This document shows positions 1 to 34,584 of a stretch of DNA of 64,000 nt, piece by piece; positions within the stretch are counted from its first letter, which is position 1, and each line of letters opens with the position of its first letter. Below the pieces are notes generated by a model that had not been told where the DNA came from, ran no database searches, and saw only the letters and a list, made by a program, of their open reading frames with translations. Source of the DNA: Archangium violaceum (GTDB lineage: Bacteria > Myxococcota > Myxococcia > Myxococcales > Myxococcaceae). The stretch spans positions 8,559,501 through 8,623,500 of the forward strand of contig NZ_CP069338.1 of the NCBI RefSeq assembly GCF_016859125.1. Direction: 5' to 3'. The position numbers were made by a program, and so were the translations under genes.

Positions 1-20804
<20,804 letters not shown>

Positions 20805-20849
20805 AAGACTGGCAATGCTCCGTCGAAGATGTCGGACGCCGCGGTCGTT

Positions 20850-25302
<4,453 letters not shown>

Positions 25303-25310
<8 letters not shown>

Positions 25311-28300
25311 CCGAGTCATCTCCGTCTTGCGAATCCGTGCGTGCGCGCGTGCCGCCCATGCGGCGGGTGAAGGCCCGGCGGGCCTCGGCGCGGGCGCGTC
25401 CCGTCTGGGCCGAGTCCTGCGTGCTGTCCTGCTTCGAGAGCCGGGCCGCCAGGGCGCGAACGGTGGGGTATTGGAAGAGCTGGGTCAGCGCCAGCTCGGT
25501 GCCCAGGGCCGTTTTGAGGCGGCGGTGCACCTGGAGCGCGAGCAGCGAGTTGCCGCCCAGCGCGAAGAAGGCATCGTCCACGCCCACCCGCTCCACCTGG
25601 AGGACTTCCTTCCAGATGCCGGCGATGAGCTGCTCCAGCTCGGTGCGAGGCGCCTCGAAGGGCTGGCCCGCGTGGGGCTTGCCAATCTCCGGCGCGGGGA
25701 GCGCGCGGCGATCGAGCTTGCCATTGGGGCTGAGCGGGAGCTTCTCGAGCGCCACGAAGGCGGAGGGCACCATGTGCTCGGGCAGGCGCGTCTGGAGGAA
25801 GGAGCGCAGCTCGGCCGTGGAGGCCTGCTCGGGCGGGCCCACCACGTAGGCCACCAGCCGCTTGTCGCCGGGCCGGTCCTCGCGGGCGATGACGACGGCC
25901 TGACGTACCGCCGGGTGCTGGGCCAGTAGCGTCTCGATCTCCCCGAGCTCGATGCGGAAGCCGCGCACCTTCACCTGGAAGTCGGCACGGCCCAGGTACT
26001 CGAGGTTGCCGTCCGGCAGCCACCGGGCCACGTCGCCCGTGCGGTACATCCGCGCGCCCGGCTCGTCACTGAACGGATCGGGGATGAAGCGCTCGGCGGT
26101 GAGGTTCGGACGGGCACGGTAGCCACGGCCCACCTGCACGCCACCGATGTACAGCTCACCGGAGACTCCCACCGGCACCGGCTGGAGGTGGGCATCCAGG
26201 ATGCGGATCCGCGTGTTGGCCACCGGCCGGCCGATGGGCACGGAGCGCGGGGCCTGGCCCGGCTCGCAGGCGTAGTACGTGACGTCTACGGCGGCCTCGG
26301 TGGGGCCGTAGAGGTTGTGCAGCCCGGCCTGGGGCAGCTGCTGGAGACACTGGTCCTGGAGCTCCACGGGCAGGGCCTCACCGCTGCACACCACGCGACG
26401 CAGCGAGGCACAGCGCGCCTCCAGGTTGGGCTCCTCCAGGAACACCTTCAACATGGAGGGGACGAAGTGCAGGGTGGTGACGCGCTCCCGGGCGATGAGG
26501 CTCGCCAGATAGTCGGGGTCCTGGTGGCCGCCGGGCTTCGCCAGCACGAGCCGTGCGCCCTGCATGAGGGGCCAGAAGAACTCCCAGACGGAGACGTCGA
26601 AGCTGAAGGGCGTCTTCTGCAGGACGACGTCCTGGCCGTCGAGTCCGTACGCGTCCTGCATCCACAGCAGGCGGTTCACCACGGCGTGGTGCTCGTTCAT
26701 GGCGCCCTTGGGGCGGCCGGTGCTGCCGGAGGTGAAGATGATGTAGGCGAGATTTTGCGCCGTGGCCCGAGGAGCGGGTGCGTTGCGCGGCTGGAGGGAG
26801 ATATCGGCCCAACCCGAGTCCAGGCACACGACGTGGGTGCTCTGCGCGGGAAGTCGCGGCATCAGGTGCTGCTGGGCCAGGAGCACGGTGGGACGAGCGT
26901 CCTCGAGCATCCAACCCAGGCGCTCCTGGGGATAGGCGGGATCGAGGGGCACATAGGCACCGCCGGCCTTGAGGGTGGCCAGCAGGGCGACGACCATCTC
27001 CAGCGAACGCTCCAGGCACAGACCGACGCGGGACTCGGGGCCGACGCCCAGCGAGCGCAGGTGCCAGGCGAGCTGATTGGCGCGGGAGTCGAGCTCCCGG
27101 TAGGTGAGGGACTTGTCCTCGAAGGTGAGGGCCACGGCGTCGGGCGTGCGCTCCACCTGCGCCTCGATGAGCTGGTGGAGGCAGGCGTCCCGAGGGTAGC
27201 GGGTGGCGGGCCCGTTCCAATCGGCCAGCACGGTCCGCCGCTCCGGCTCGGGGAGGATCGGCAATGCGTTGATCGGCCGATCCGGCTGGGCCGCGATGCC
27301 CTCCAGCAGAGTCTGGTAGTGCGCCAGCAGGCGGGTGATCGTCCCGGCCTCGAAGAGGTCCGTGCTGTACTCGGCGACGATCCGCAGGCCCTCGGGCAGC
27401 TCCGTGGCGATCAGCGTCAGGTCGAACTTGGTCGTCCCGGTCTCGGGCTGCTGGAACTCCATCACCAGCCCCGGCGCCTGGAGCGGAGGCATGGGGGCGT
27501 TCTGCAGGATGAACATCACCTGGAACAGGGGGCTGTGGCTCAGCCGGCGCTCGGGCTTGAGCGCGTCCACGAGCCGCTCGAACGGCAGATCCTGATGGGC
27601 GAAGGCATCCACCGTCGTCTGGTGGACCCGGCCCATCAGCTCGCGGAACGTGGGCTGGCCCGACAGCGAGGTGCGCAGGGCCAGGGTGTTGATGAACAGG
27701 CCGATCATCCCCTCGAGCTCGGACCGGTTGCGGCCCGCGATCGGCGTGCCCACCACGAGCTCCTCCTGCCCGGTGTAGCGGTGGAGCAGGACGTCGAAGG
27801 CGGAGAGCAGGGTGACGAAGAGCGTCTTGCCCTCGCGCTGGCCGAGCGCCTTGAGGGCCTGGGCGAGCGCCGGAGGCAGCATCACCGTCTGTCGAGCGCC
27901 GTGGGGGCTGAGCGCCGTGGGACGGGGCCGGTCGGTGGGCAGCTCCAGGAGGGCGTTGGGATCCAACCGCTCGCGCCACCAGGAGAGCTGCGTCTCGAGC
28001 ACGTCACCCTGGAGCCACTCGCGCTGCCAGGAGGCGAACTCCGCGTACTGGAGCGGCAGCGCCTGGAGCGGAGAGGGCTGACCCTGGACGAAGGCCGCGT
28101 AGAGCGCCGCCAGCTCGCGGACGAGCACTCCCAGCGACCAGCCATCCGAGATGATGTGGTGCATGCACAGCAGCAGCACCTGCTCGCGCTCGGCGAGCCG
28201 CAGCAGCACGGCGCGCAGCAGGGGTCCACGGGTCAGGTCGAAGGGCTGACGGGCCTCGGTGGTGATGCGCTCGCGGGCCTGGTGCTCGCGCTGCGCCTCC

Positions 28301-28632
28301 GGAATGTCCCGCAGGTCCACCAGGGCCAGGGGAATCTCCAGCGAGGGCGCGACGGACTGGAGCAGGCGCCCGTCCTGATCCGTGAAGGTGGTGCGCAGCG
28401 TCTCGTGGCGGCGCGCGAGCTCCTGCAGACTCCGCCGCAGCGCCTCCGTGTCGACGTCACCCGAGAGGCGGACCGCTCCCGGCATGTTGAAGGCCGCGCT
28501 GGCGGGGTTCCATTGGTAGAGGAACCACATGCGCTCCTGCGCGAAGGACACGGGGGCCTGCTTCGCCTTCTGGGCCTTCTCGCGCAGGAGCTGCGCCAGC
28601 AGGGCGCGCTTGTCGTCGGGCGTGGATGCCAT
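25303..28632 (-). CDS. NRPS single module C-A-PCP, predicted serine-activating
   Basis: A 1109-residue module. The C domain has HHIISDG near residue 159. The A domain has FTSGSTGRPKG near 635, and its binding pocket, read by eye, is D-V-W-H-V-S-L-V-D-K, the standard L-serine code. The PCP has GGNSLLA near residue 1030, followed by a basic then acidic tail ending DSQDGDDSDV. It would condense Ser onto the acyl chain delivered by the sulfotransferase-containing PKS, whose stop codon is 3 bp upstream, and pass it to the PKS gene that overlaps its 3' end by 8 bp. The spacing implies one transcript with translational coupling. No epimerization domain is present. Confidence 0.94.
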
Positions 28633-28635
28633 GGC

Positions 28636-31600
28636 TCAGGCCTTCTCCTTCTCGGCGGCGAGGATCGCGAGCAGCTCCGCGACCTGCTCATCCGAGAGCT
28701 GATCCAGGTTCGCGAGCAGCTTCTCCGCCTCTTCCTTCGACGGAGCCTTCGGGGCCTGCTCCACCTCGTAGCCGAGCCGGGCGACGATCTCGAGGGTGGT
28801 CGGATCGAGCGGACGTGGCCACTTGATCTTCTTCCAGCTCTCGCCGAGTCCCTTCTCGATGCCCTTGTGCTGGAGGATGTTGGGGTCTCCCAGGCCGCCC
28901 ATCATGCGCTCGCGCTTGCCGTCGTACGGCTGGAGCACGCGCTCATCGAAGGGAATCCCGAGGAACTCGCACACGCCGGTCATCACGGGGGCGGGGTCGC
29001 GCACGAGCTGCTCGTACTGGACCCAGAGGACGCGCTCCTTGTCCACGCGGGAGAAGAAGTCGAGCAGGTTGCGGTTGCAGAGCGCCCAGACGGTCTCGGC
29101 GACCACGTGCGGATCCACCTCGGCGTCACCGAAGAGGCTGGGGCCGAAGAGCCGGTCGAAGCGCACGCGCAGCAGCGACTCCATCACCGGGTACGGGTGG
29201 CGGTAGAGGAAGATGTACTTCGGCTGGTCGAACATCACCTCCGAGCGCCAGAGCGTCTCGGGGTCCAGCGCGTACGAGGGCGTCTTGTCCACCAGCAGCC
29301 GGGGAGCGGACAGCTCCTGGAGCTTCGCGAAGATGTCCTGGGCCGGGGTGTTCTCCGCCACGAACCTGTCGACGAGCGCCTGGCCCGCGGCGGAGTCGAT
29401 GCCCATCAGCTCCATGAAGGCCCACTGGAGGCCACCGGTCGTCCACTCCATCTCGTGGCCGAAGCCGATGTTCTCGCGCCACTCCCGCATGTTCTCGAAG
29501 AACAGGAGGTTGACCTCCGGTGGGCAGAAGAGCTTCGGGTGCCCGGCGAGCATGACTCGGAACAAGGTGGAGCCTGCGCGCGGGCTGGAGTGCACGAAGA
29601 CCATGGGCGGGTTCTTGCGCCTGTCCTGCGTCAGGGACGCGCCGCCCGCCGAGTGCTTGCGATACGGCCTGAGCGCATAGGCCGACAGCGGCTTGTCGGA
29701 GACGAACTTCGCCGGGTTCGCCAGGCGCTCCATCTCCGCCAGGAGGTAACGGGCCAGCTCGGGGATGGAGGCGTGCTCCTGGATTTCGTGAGGGTAGAGC
29801 TGGAACTTGAAGTCCTGCCGCAGGTTGTATTCCACCTCGGCGCCGAGCAGCCGCAGGTCGTAGCTCTTCAGGCTGCCATCGGCCGGGAGTTGCTCCACCG
29901 GGAGGCGGAGCCCGTGGGCGATCTTCCGCCGCAGGTAGTCCTCCAGGATGCCCTGGCGCTCGGTGGGGAAGGCGGAGCGCAGCCGCTCGCCGATGGGCTT
30001 CTCCGAGGCCGCGGCGTTCTTGCGCAGCTCCTCCTCGATCTTCGCGGCGGTGGCCGCCACCGTGGGCGTCTCGAACAGACCGCGCAGCGGCAGGTCCACC
30101 TTGAGCTCGGCGTGGAGCTGGTTGCGCAGCTGCGTGGCGAGGAGCGAGTGCCCGCCCAGCTCGAAGAAGTTGTCGTTGACGCCGATCTGCTCGATGCCCA
30201 GGACCTGCTGCCACACCGAGGCCACGGTCCGCTCCAGGTCCGAGCGGGGCGCCACGTAGGTGGTGGCCAGCGAGGGCCGCGCGTGGCTCGCCGTCTTCGC
30301 CTTCATGCCCTCGGCCGGAGAGGCGCGAGGGCCCTGCCGCCTGCGGGCCTCCAGGTCGCCCGTGGACACGACGAGCTGTCCTCCGGGAGCCTGCGTCAGG
30401 ATGCGGCGGATGACGTCGAGCCCCTCCTGCGGCTGGATGGCGAACCGCGCCAGCGCCGGGCTCAGCTTCGACAGGGAGGAATCCTCGTCGAACCGCACGG
30501 CGTCCCAATCCACGCTGATCCACGGGAACGCACCGGACTCGCTCCGGCGCTCCGCGAAGGTGTCCATGAACTGGCTGGCGGCCGAGTGGACCACCTGCCC
30601 GAGTCCTCCGAGGATGGACGCCAGCGAGGACACCAGGAGGCAGAACCCGGGGCCCTCGGCGGGGAGCACCTTCTCCAGGACGCGCAGGCCGTGCACCTGC
30701 GGCGCGAAGTGCGCGGCGCATTCGCTGGGGCTCGTCTCCTGGATGATGCCCAGCGTGGAGCCCTGACGCAGGCCGCCCGCGGCGTGGATGACGCCATCGA
30801 GCTGGCCGAACTGCTCCACGGCCCGGGAGATCGCCTGGCGCATCCGCGCCTCGTCGGTCAGGTCCGCATCGACCACCAGCACCGAGGCCCCAGCCGACTC
30901 CAGCGCCTTCGCGGCCTGGATCTTCCGGCTGATGGCGTCCTGCTCGCCTCGGGTCGACAGCCACTGCTCCCACTGGTCCCTGGGCGGGAACTCCTTGCCT
31001 TCCACCAACGCCAGCCGGGCGCGCGAGGAGCGGGCCAGCTCACCGGCGATGGCATGGCCGATGCCCGTCAGTCCCTCCGTGAGGAGGTACACGCCGCGCT
31101 CCTTCAGCGTCCGCACGGGAGCGGCATCGCCCTCCAGGCGCACGGGCTCGAAGGTCTGGACCCAGCGCTGACGGCCGCGCCAGGCGATGACCGCCTCGGA
31201 CGAGCCAGCCTGGATTTCCGCGAGGAGCTGGCCCGCCATGGTATCCGCACCGCCGCTTCCGCCGAGCGCCACGTCCACGAAGTGGCAGGTGATGTGCGGG
31301 TACTCCTGGGGAACGACCCGGCACGGACCGAGGAGCGTCGCCTTCTCGGGCGAGGGCTCGTCCGCGCTCTCCACCTTGCAGGCGCCGTTCGATGCGACCC
31401 ACCACGCGAGCGGCTCCGCGCGCCCCTGCGTGCCCAGGGCCTGCGCGAGGAAGAGCTGACTGTAGAAGCCGGTCTCCAGCGCCCGCTCGAGCGACACGGG
31501 CCCGGACGTCACACCCCACAGGTGCACCACGCCGTCGAAGGAGTGGCCCTGTTTCTGGAGCGCCTGGAGCAGGGCGGCGTAGTCCTCACGCTTCTGGGGA

Positions 31601-34551
31601 TTGAGCGTATAGGTGCCGTTGGCGTCGCGGCCGAACGCGTCACCGGGGACGACGCGGATGACGGGCTGACCCGCCTGGGCCAGCTTCGGCGCGAGCGCGT
31701 CCGCCACTCCGCTCGAATCCGCGAAGAGCAGCCAGCCCCGGCCGGAAGCCTTCGACCCCTGCGCCTGAGCCACGCGCGGCGCCGGCGTGCGCTTCCACGA
31801 GGGCACGTAGAACCAGTCGGCGACATCGCGCTTCTTCTCGGCGGAGGCCGCCGGACGCTGGGCCGCGCCACCAGGACGGGCGTCGATCCAGTAGCGCTGG
31901 CGCTCGAACGGGTAGGTGGGCAGGGGAAGCCGGCGCCGCCGCTCGCGGGCGTAGAACCCGGACCAGTCGGGGGAGACACCGTTCAGCCACAGCCGGCCCA
32001 ACGTGCCGAGCAGCACGACCTCGTCCGAGGCCTGCTCCCGCGGGTGCCGGGTGGAGGACAGGACGATGCGCTCGGCCTGCCCGGACTGCTGCCGGGTGAG
32101 GGTGGCGAGCGTGTTGCCGGGACCGACCTCGAGCAGCACCTGCTGCGGCTTCTGCGCGAGCGTCTTCATCCCATCGGCGAAGCGCACGGCCTGGCGCAGG
32201 TGCGAGGCCCAGTAGGCGGGATCGGTGGCCTGGGAGGGCTCGATCCACGTACCGGTGACGTTGGAGATGAAGGGAATCTTCGGCGGGTTCAGCTTCACCA
32301 GGCGCACGCGCTCGGTGAACGGCGCCACGAGCGGGTCCATCATCGCCGAGTGGAACGCATGGGACGTGTGCAGCGGCTGCACGTTCACGCCGCGCGCCTT
32401 CAGCTTCTCCTGGAGCGCCTCGATGGCGGGCGTGGGCCCGGCGACGACGGTGAAGTTCGGCGCGTTGACGGCGGCCACGGAGAGCTCCGCGCCCAGGTGC
32501 GGGCGCAGCTCCTCCTCGGAGAGCATCACGCTCAGCATGGAGCCGGTGGGCAGCTCCTGCATCATCTGCCCGCGGGTGGCGACCAGCACGAGCGCATCGC
32601 GCAGCTCGAAGACGTCGGCGACGCACGCGGCCACGTACTCACCAATGCTATGCCCGAGCATCGCCCTGGGCTTCACGCCCCAGGAGATCCACAGCTGCGC
32701 CAGGGCGTACTCGATGGAGAAGATCGCGGGCTGGGCGACGCTGGTCCGGGTGAGCGCCAGGGCGGCCTTCTCGGCGTAGGACGGCTCCGGGTAGAGCAGC
32801 TGGCGCAGGTCCACCCCGAGGTGCGGCTTGAGCAGCGTGGCGCAGGAGTCCAGGTGCGCGCGGAAGACGGGCTCGGAGGCGTACAGCTCGCGGGCCATGT
32901 CCACGTACTGCGAGCCCTGGCCCGGGAACAGGAACGCCACCGGCCGGTCCTGGGCGGTGGGCGAACCGGTCCAGACGCGCTGGGCGTCACGCGTCTCGAG
33001 GGCTCGCACGGCCTCCTCGCGATCGCGGCACACGACCACGCGGCGGAAGGCCATGTCCTGCCGTCCCACCTGGAGCGTGTAGGCCACGTCGGCCAGATTG
33101 ATTCCGGGGTTCGCCTGGAGATGCCGGGCGAGTTTGTCCGTGGCCGCCTCGAGGGCCGACTCGGTCTTGGCGGAGAGCACGAGCAGCTGCACGGGCCGCG
33201 ACGCGGTGGTGGGCGCCGGGGCGGGCGCCTCCTGGAGGACGACATGGGCGTTCGTCCCGCCGACACCGAACGAGCTCACCCCCGCGCGGCGAGGAGCATC
33301 CGCGGGCGCCTTCCAGTCGGCCAGCGTGGTGTTCACGTAGAAGGGACTGTTGGCGAAGTCGATCTCCGGGCTCGGCTTCTCGAAGTGCAGGCTGGGCGGC
33401 AGCTTCCGGTGCTCGAGCGCGAGCACGGCCTTGATGAGGCTGGAGACGCCCGCGGCGTTGGCCAGGTGGCCGATGTTGCTCTTGAGCGAGCCCACCGCGA
33501 CCCGCATCTTCGCCGCGCGCGCGGTGCCGGGCTTGTAGCGGAACGCCTTGGTGAGGGCGCGCATCTCGATCGGGTCACCCATCTGGGTGCCGGTGCCATG
33601 GGCCTCGATGTAGCTGATGGTCTCCGGCTCCACGCCCGCGGCGCCGAGCGCCTCGTCGATGACGGCGGCCTGGCCCTCGACGCTGGGAGCGGTGTAGCCG
33701 ACCTTGTGGGCGCCATCGTTGTTGATGGCCGAGCCCTTGATGATGGCGTGGATGAAGTCACCATCCTCGAGGGCGTCCTTGAGGCGCTTGAGCACCACCA
33801 CGCCCACGCCGCTGCCGAACACGGTTCCTTCCGCCTTGGCGTCGAAGGCGCGGCAGTGGCCATCGGGGGACACGATGCCGCCCGGCACGTAGGGGTAGCC
33901 CTCCGGGTGCTTGACGTGGATGGAGACGCCGCCGGCCAGCGCCATGTCGCACTCCTGGTTCAGGAGGCTCTGGCAGGCCACGTGGGTGGCGACCAGCGAC
34001 GTCGAGCAGGCACTGAGGATGGAGTAGCTGGGGCCACGCAGGTCGAGCTTGTAGGCGACGCGGGTGCTGAGGAAGTCCCCGCCGTTGCCCACGTCGATCT
34101 GCACCTGATCCAACGCGCCGAGCTGGTCGGCGTTGGGGACCAGGTTGTAGATGAGGTACGTGTTCGTGGAGGCGCCCGCGAACACGCCGATGGCCCCTTC
34201 GTACCGGTCCGGCGCGTAGCCCGCGTGCTCGAGGGCCTCCCAGGAGCACTCCAGGAAGACGCGGTGCTGCGGGTCCATCAGCTCGGCCTCGCGAGGCGTG
34301 AAGCCAAAGAACCCCGCGTCGAACAGCTCCATGCCCTCGAGCGCGGCGCTCGCCTTGACGTAGTTCGGGTCCTTGCGCAGGGCCGGATCCACGCCGAGCT
34401 TCTCCAGGTCGGCGTCACTCAGCGGGCGGATGGACTCCGTGCCGTTGCACAGGTTCTTCCAGAACGCATCGAGATCCCGCGCGCCGGGGAAGCGTCCGGT
34501 CATGCCAATGATGGCGATGTCCTGCTCGTCGATGATGGTCTCGGTCGACAT
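28636..34551 (-). CDS. Type I PKS module with embedded sulfotransferase: KS-AT-KR-ACP-(ACP-like)-ST
   Basis: A 1971-residue PKS. KS has Cys182 (SACSTSL), EAHGTGT and KSNIGHL. AT has GHSIGEY near 634 and HAFH (malonyl). The KR looks dead: its cofactor loop is TEGLTGIG instead of TGGxGGxG, His1322 replaces the Tyr, Ser replaces Asn and Gln replaces Lys. The ACP has GGHSLLA near 1466. Residues about 1545-1630 resemble a second ACP but have no serine at the attachment site (KSYDLRLLGAE). Residues about 1640-1910 are a PAPS-dependent sulfotransferase with a 5'-phosphosulfate loop SSPRAGSTLFRVML and a 3'-phosphate motif YRHPYPVMESLLR, resembling the ST of curacin CurM and olefin synthases. A short acidic/Leu-rich C-terminal docking-like tail follows. 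Unlike CurM there is no thioesterase after ST, and the line continues into an NRPS module. SD AGAGGA lies upstream. Confidence 0.93.
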   Translation of the reverse strand: MSTETIIDEQDIAIIGMTGRFPGARDLDAFWKNLCNGTESIRPLSDADLEKLGVDPALRKDPNYVKASAALEGMELFDAGFFGFTPREAELMDPQHRVFLECSWEALEHAGYAPDRYEGAIGVFAGASTNTYLIYNLVPNADQLGALDQVQIDVGNGGDFLSTRVAYKLDLRGPSYSILSACSTSLVATHVACQSLLNQECDMALAGGVSIHVKHPEGYPYVPGGIVSPDGHCRAFDAKAEGTVFGSGVGVVVLKRLKDALEDGDFIHAIIKGSAINNDGAHKVGYTAPSVEGQAAVIDEALGAAGVEPETISYIEAHGTGTQMGDPIEMRALTKAFRYKPGTARAAKMRVAVGSLKSNIGHLANAAGVSSLIKAVLALEHRKLPPSLHFEKPSPEIDFANSPFYVNTTLADWKAPADAPRRAGVSSFGVGGTNAHVVLQEAPAPAPTTASRPVQLLVLSAKTESALEAATDKLARHLQANPGINLADVAYTLQVGRQDMAFRRVVVCRDREEAVRALETRDAQRVWTGSPTAQDRPVAFLFPGQGSQYVDMARELYASEPVFRAHLDSCATLLKPHLGVDLRQLLYPEPSYAEKAALALTRTSVAQPAIFSIEYALAQLWISWGVKPRAMLGHSIGEYVAACVADVFELRDALVLVATRGQMMQELPTGSMLSVMLSEEELRPHLGAELSVAAVNAPNFTVVAGPTPAIEALQEKLKARGVNVQPLHTSHAFHSAMMDPLVAPFTERVRLVKLNPPKIPFISNVTGTWIEPSQATDPAYWASHLRQAVRFADGMKTLAQKPQQVLLEVGPGNTLATLTRQQSGQAERIVLSSTRHPREQASDEVVLLGTLGRLWLNGVSPDWSGFYARERRRRLPLPTYPFERQRYWIDARPGGAAQRPAASAEKKRDVADWFYVPSWKRTPAPRVAQAQGSKASGRGWLLFADSSGVADALAPKLAQAGQPVIRVVPGDAFGRDANGTYTLNPQKREDYAALLQALQKQGHSFDGVVHLWGVTSGPVSLERALETGFYSQLFLAQALGTQGRAEPLAWWVASNGACKVESADEPSPEKATLLGPCRVVPQEYPHITCHFVDVALGGSGGADTMAGQLLAEIQAGSSEAVIAWRGRQRWVQTFEPVRLEGDAAPVRTLKERGVYLLTEGLTGIGHAIAGELARSSRARLALVEGKEFPPRDQWEQWLSTRGEQDAISRKIQAAKALESAGASVLVVDADLTDEARMRQAISRAVEQFGQLDGVIHAAGGLRQGSTLGIIQETSPSECAAHFAPQVHGLRVLEKVLPAEGPGFCLLVSSLASILGGLGQVVHSAASQFMDTFAERRSESGAFPWISVDWDAVRFDEDSSLSKLSPALARFAIQPQEGLDVIRRILTQAPGGQLVVSTGDLEARRRQGPRASPAEGMKAKTASHARPSLATTYVAPRSDLERTVASVWQQVLGIEQIGVNDNFFELGGHSLLATQLRNQLHAELKVDLPLRGLFETPTVAATAAKIEEELRKNAAASEKPIGERLRSAFPTERQGILEDYLRRKIAHGLRLPVEQLPADGSLKSYDLRLLGAEVEYNLRQDFKFQLYPHEIQEHASIPELARYLLAEMERLANPAKFVSDKPLSAYALRPYRKHSAGGASLTQDRRKNPPMVFVHSSPRAGSTLFRVMLAGHPKLFCPPEVNLLFFENMREWRENIGFGHEMEWTTGGLQWAFMELMGIDSAAGQALVDRFVAENTPAQDIFAKLQELSAPRLLVDKTPSYALDPETLWRSEVMFDQPKYIFLYRHPYPVMESLLRVRFDRLFGPSLFGDAEVDPHVVAETVWALCNRNLLDFFSRVDKERVLWVQYEQLVRDPAPVMTGVCEFLGIPFDERVLQPYDGKRERMMGGLGDPNILQHKGIEKGLGESWKKIKWPRPLDPTTLEIVARLGYEVEQAPKAPSKEEAEKLLANLDQLSDEQVAELLAILAAEKEKA

Positions 34552-34584
34552 GGGCTTGTGTCCTCTGGACGAGGGGTCTCGGTT

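Noticed and set aside
25311-25319. Earlier ATG of the third PKS module at 25319
   Set aside because: The GGAG site directly abuts this ATG, leaving no spacing; the ATG at 25310 has normal spacing.
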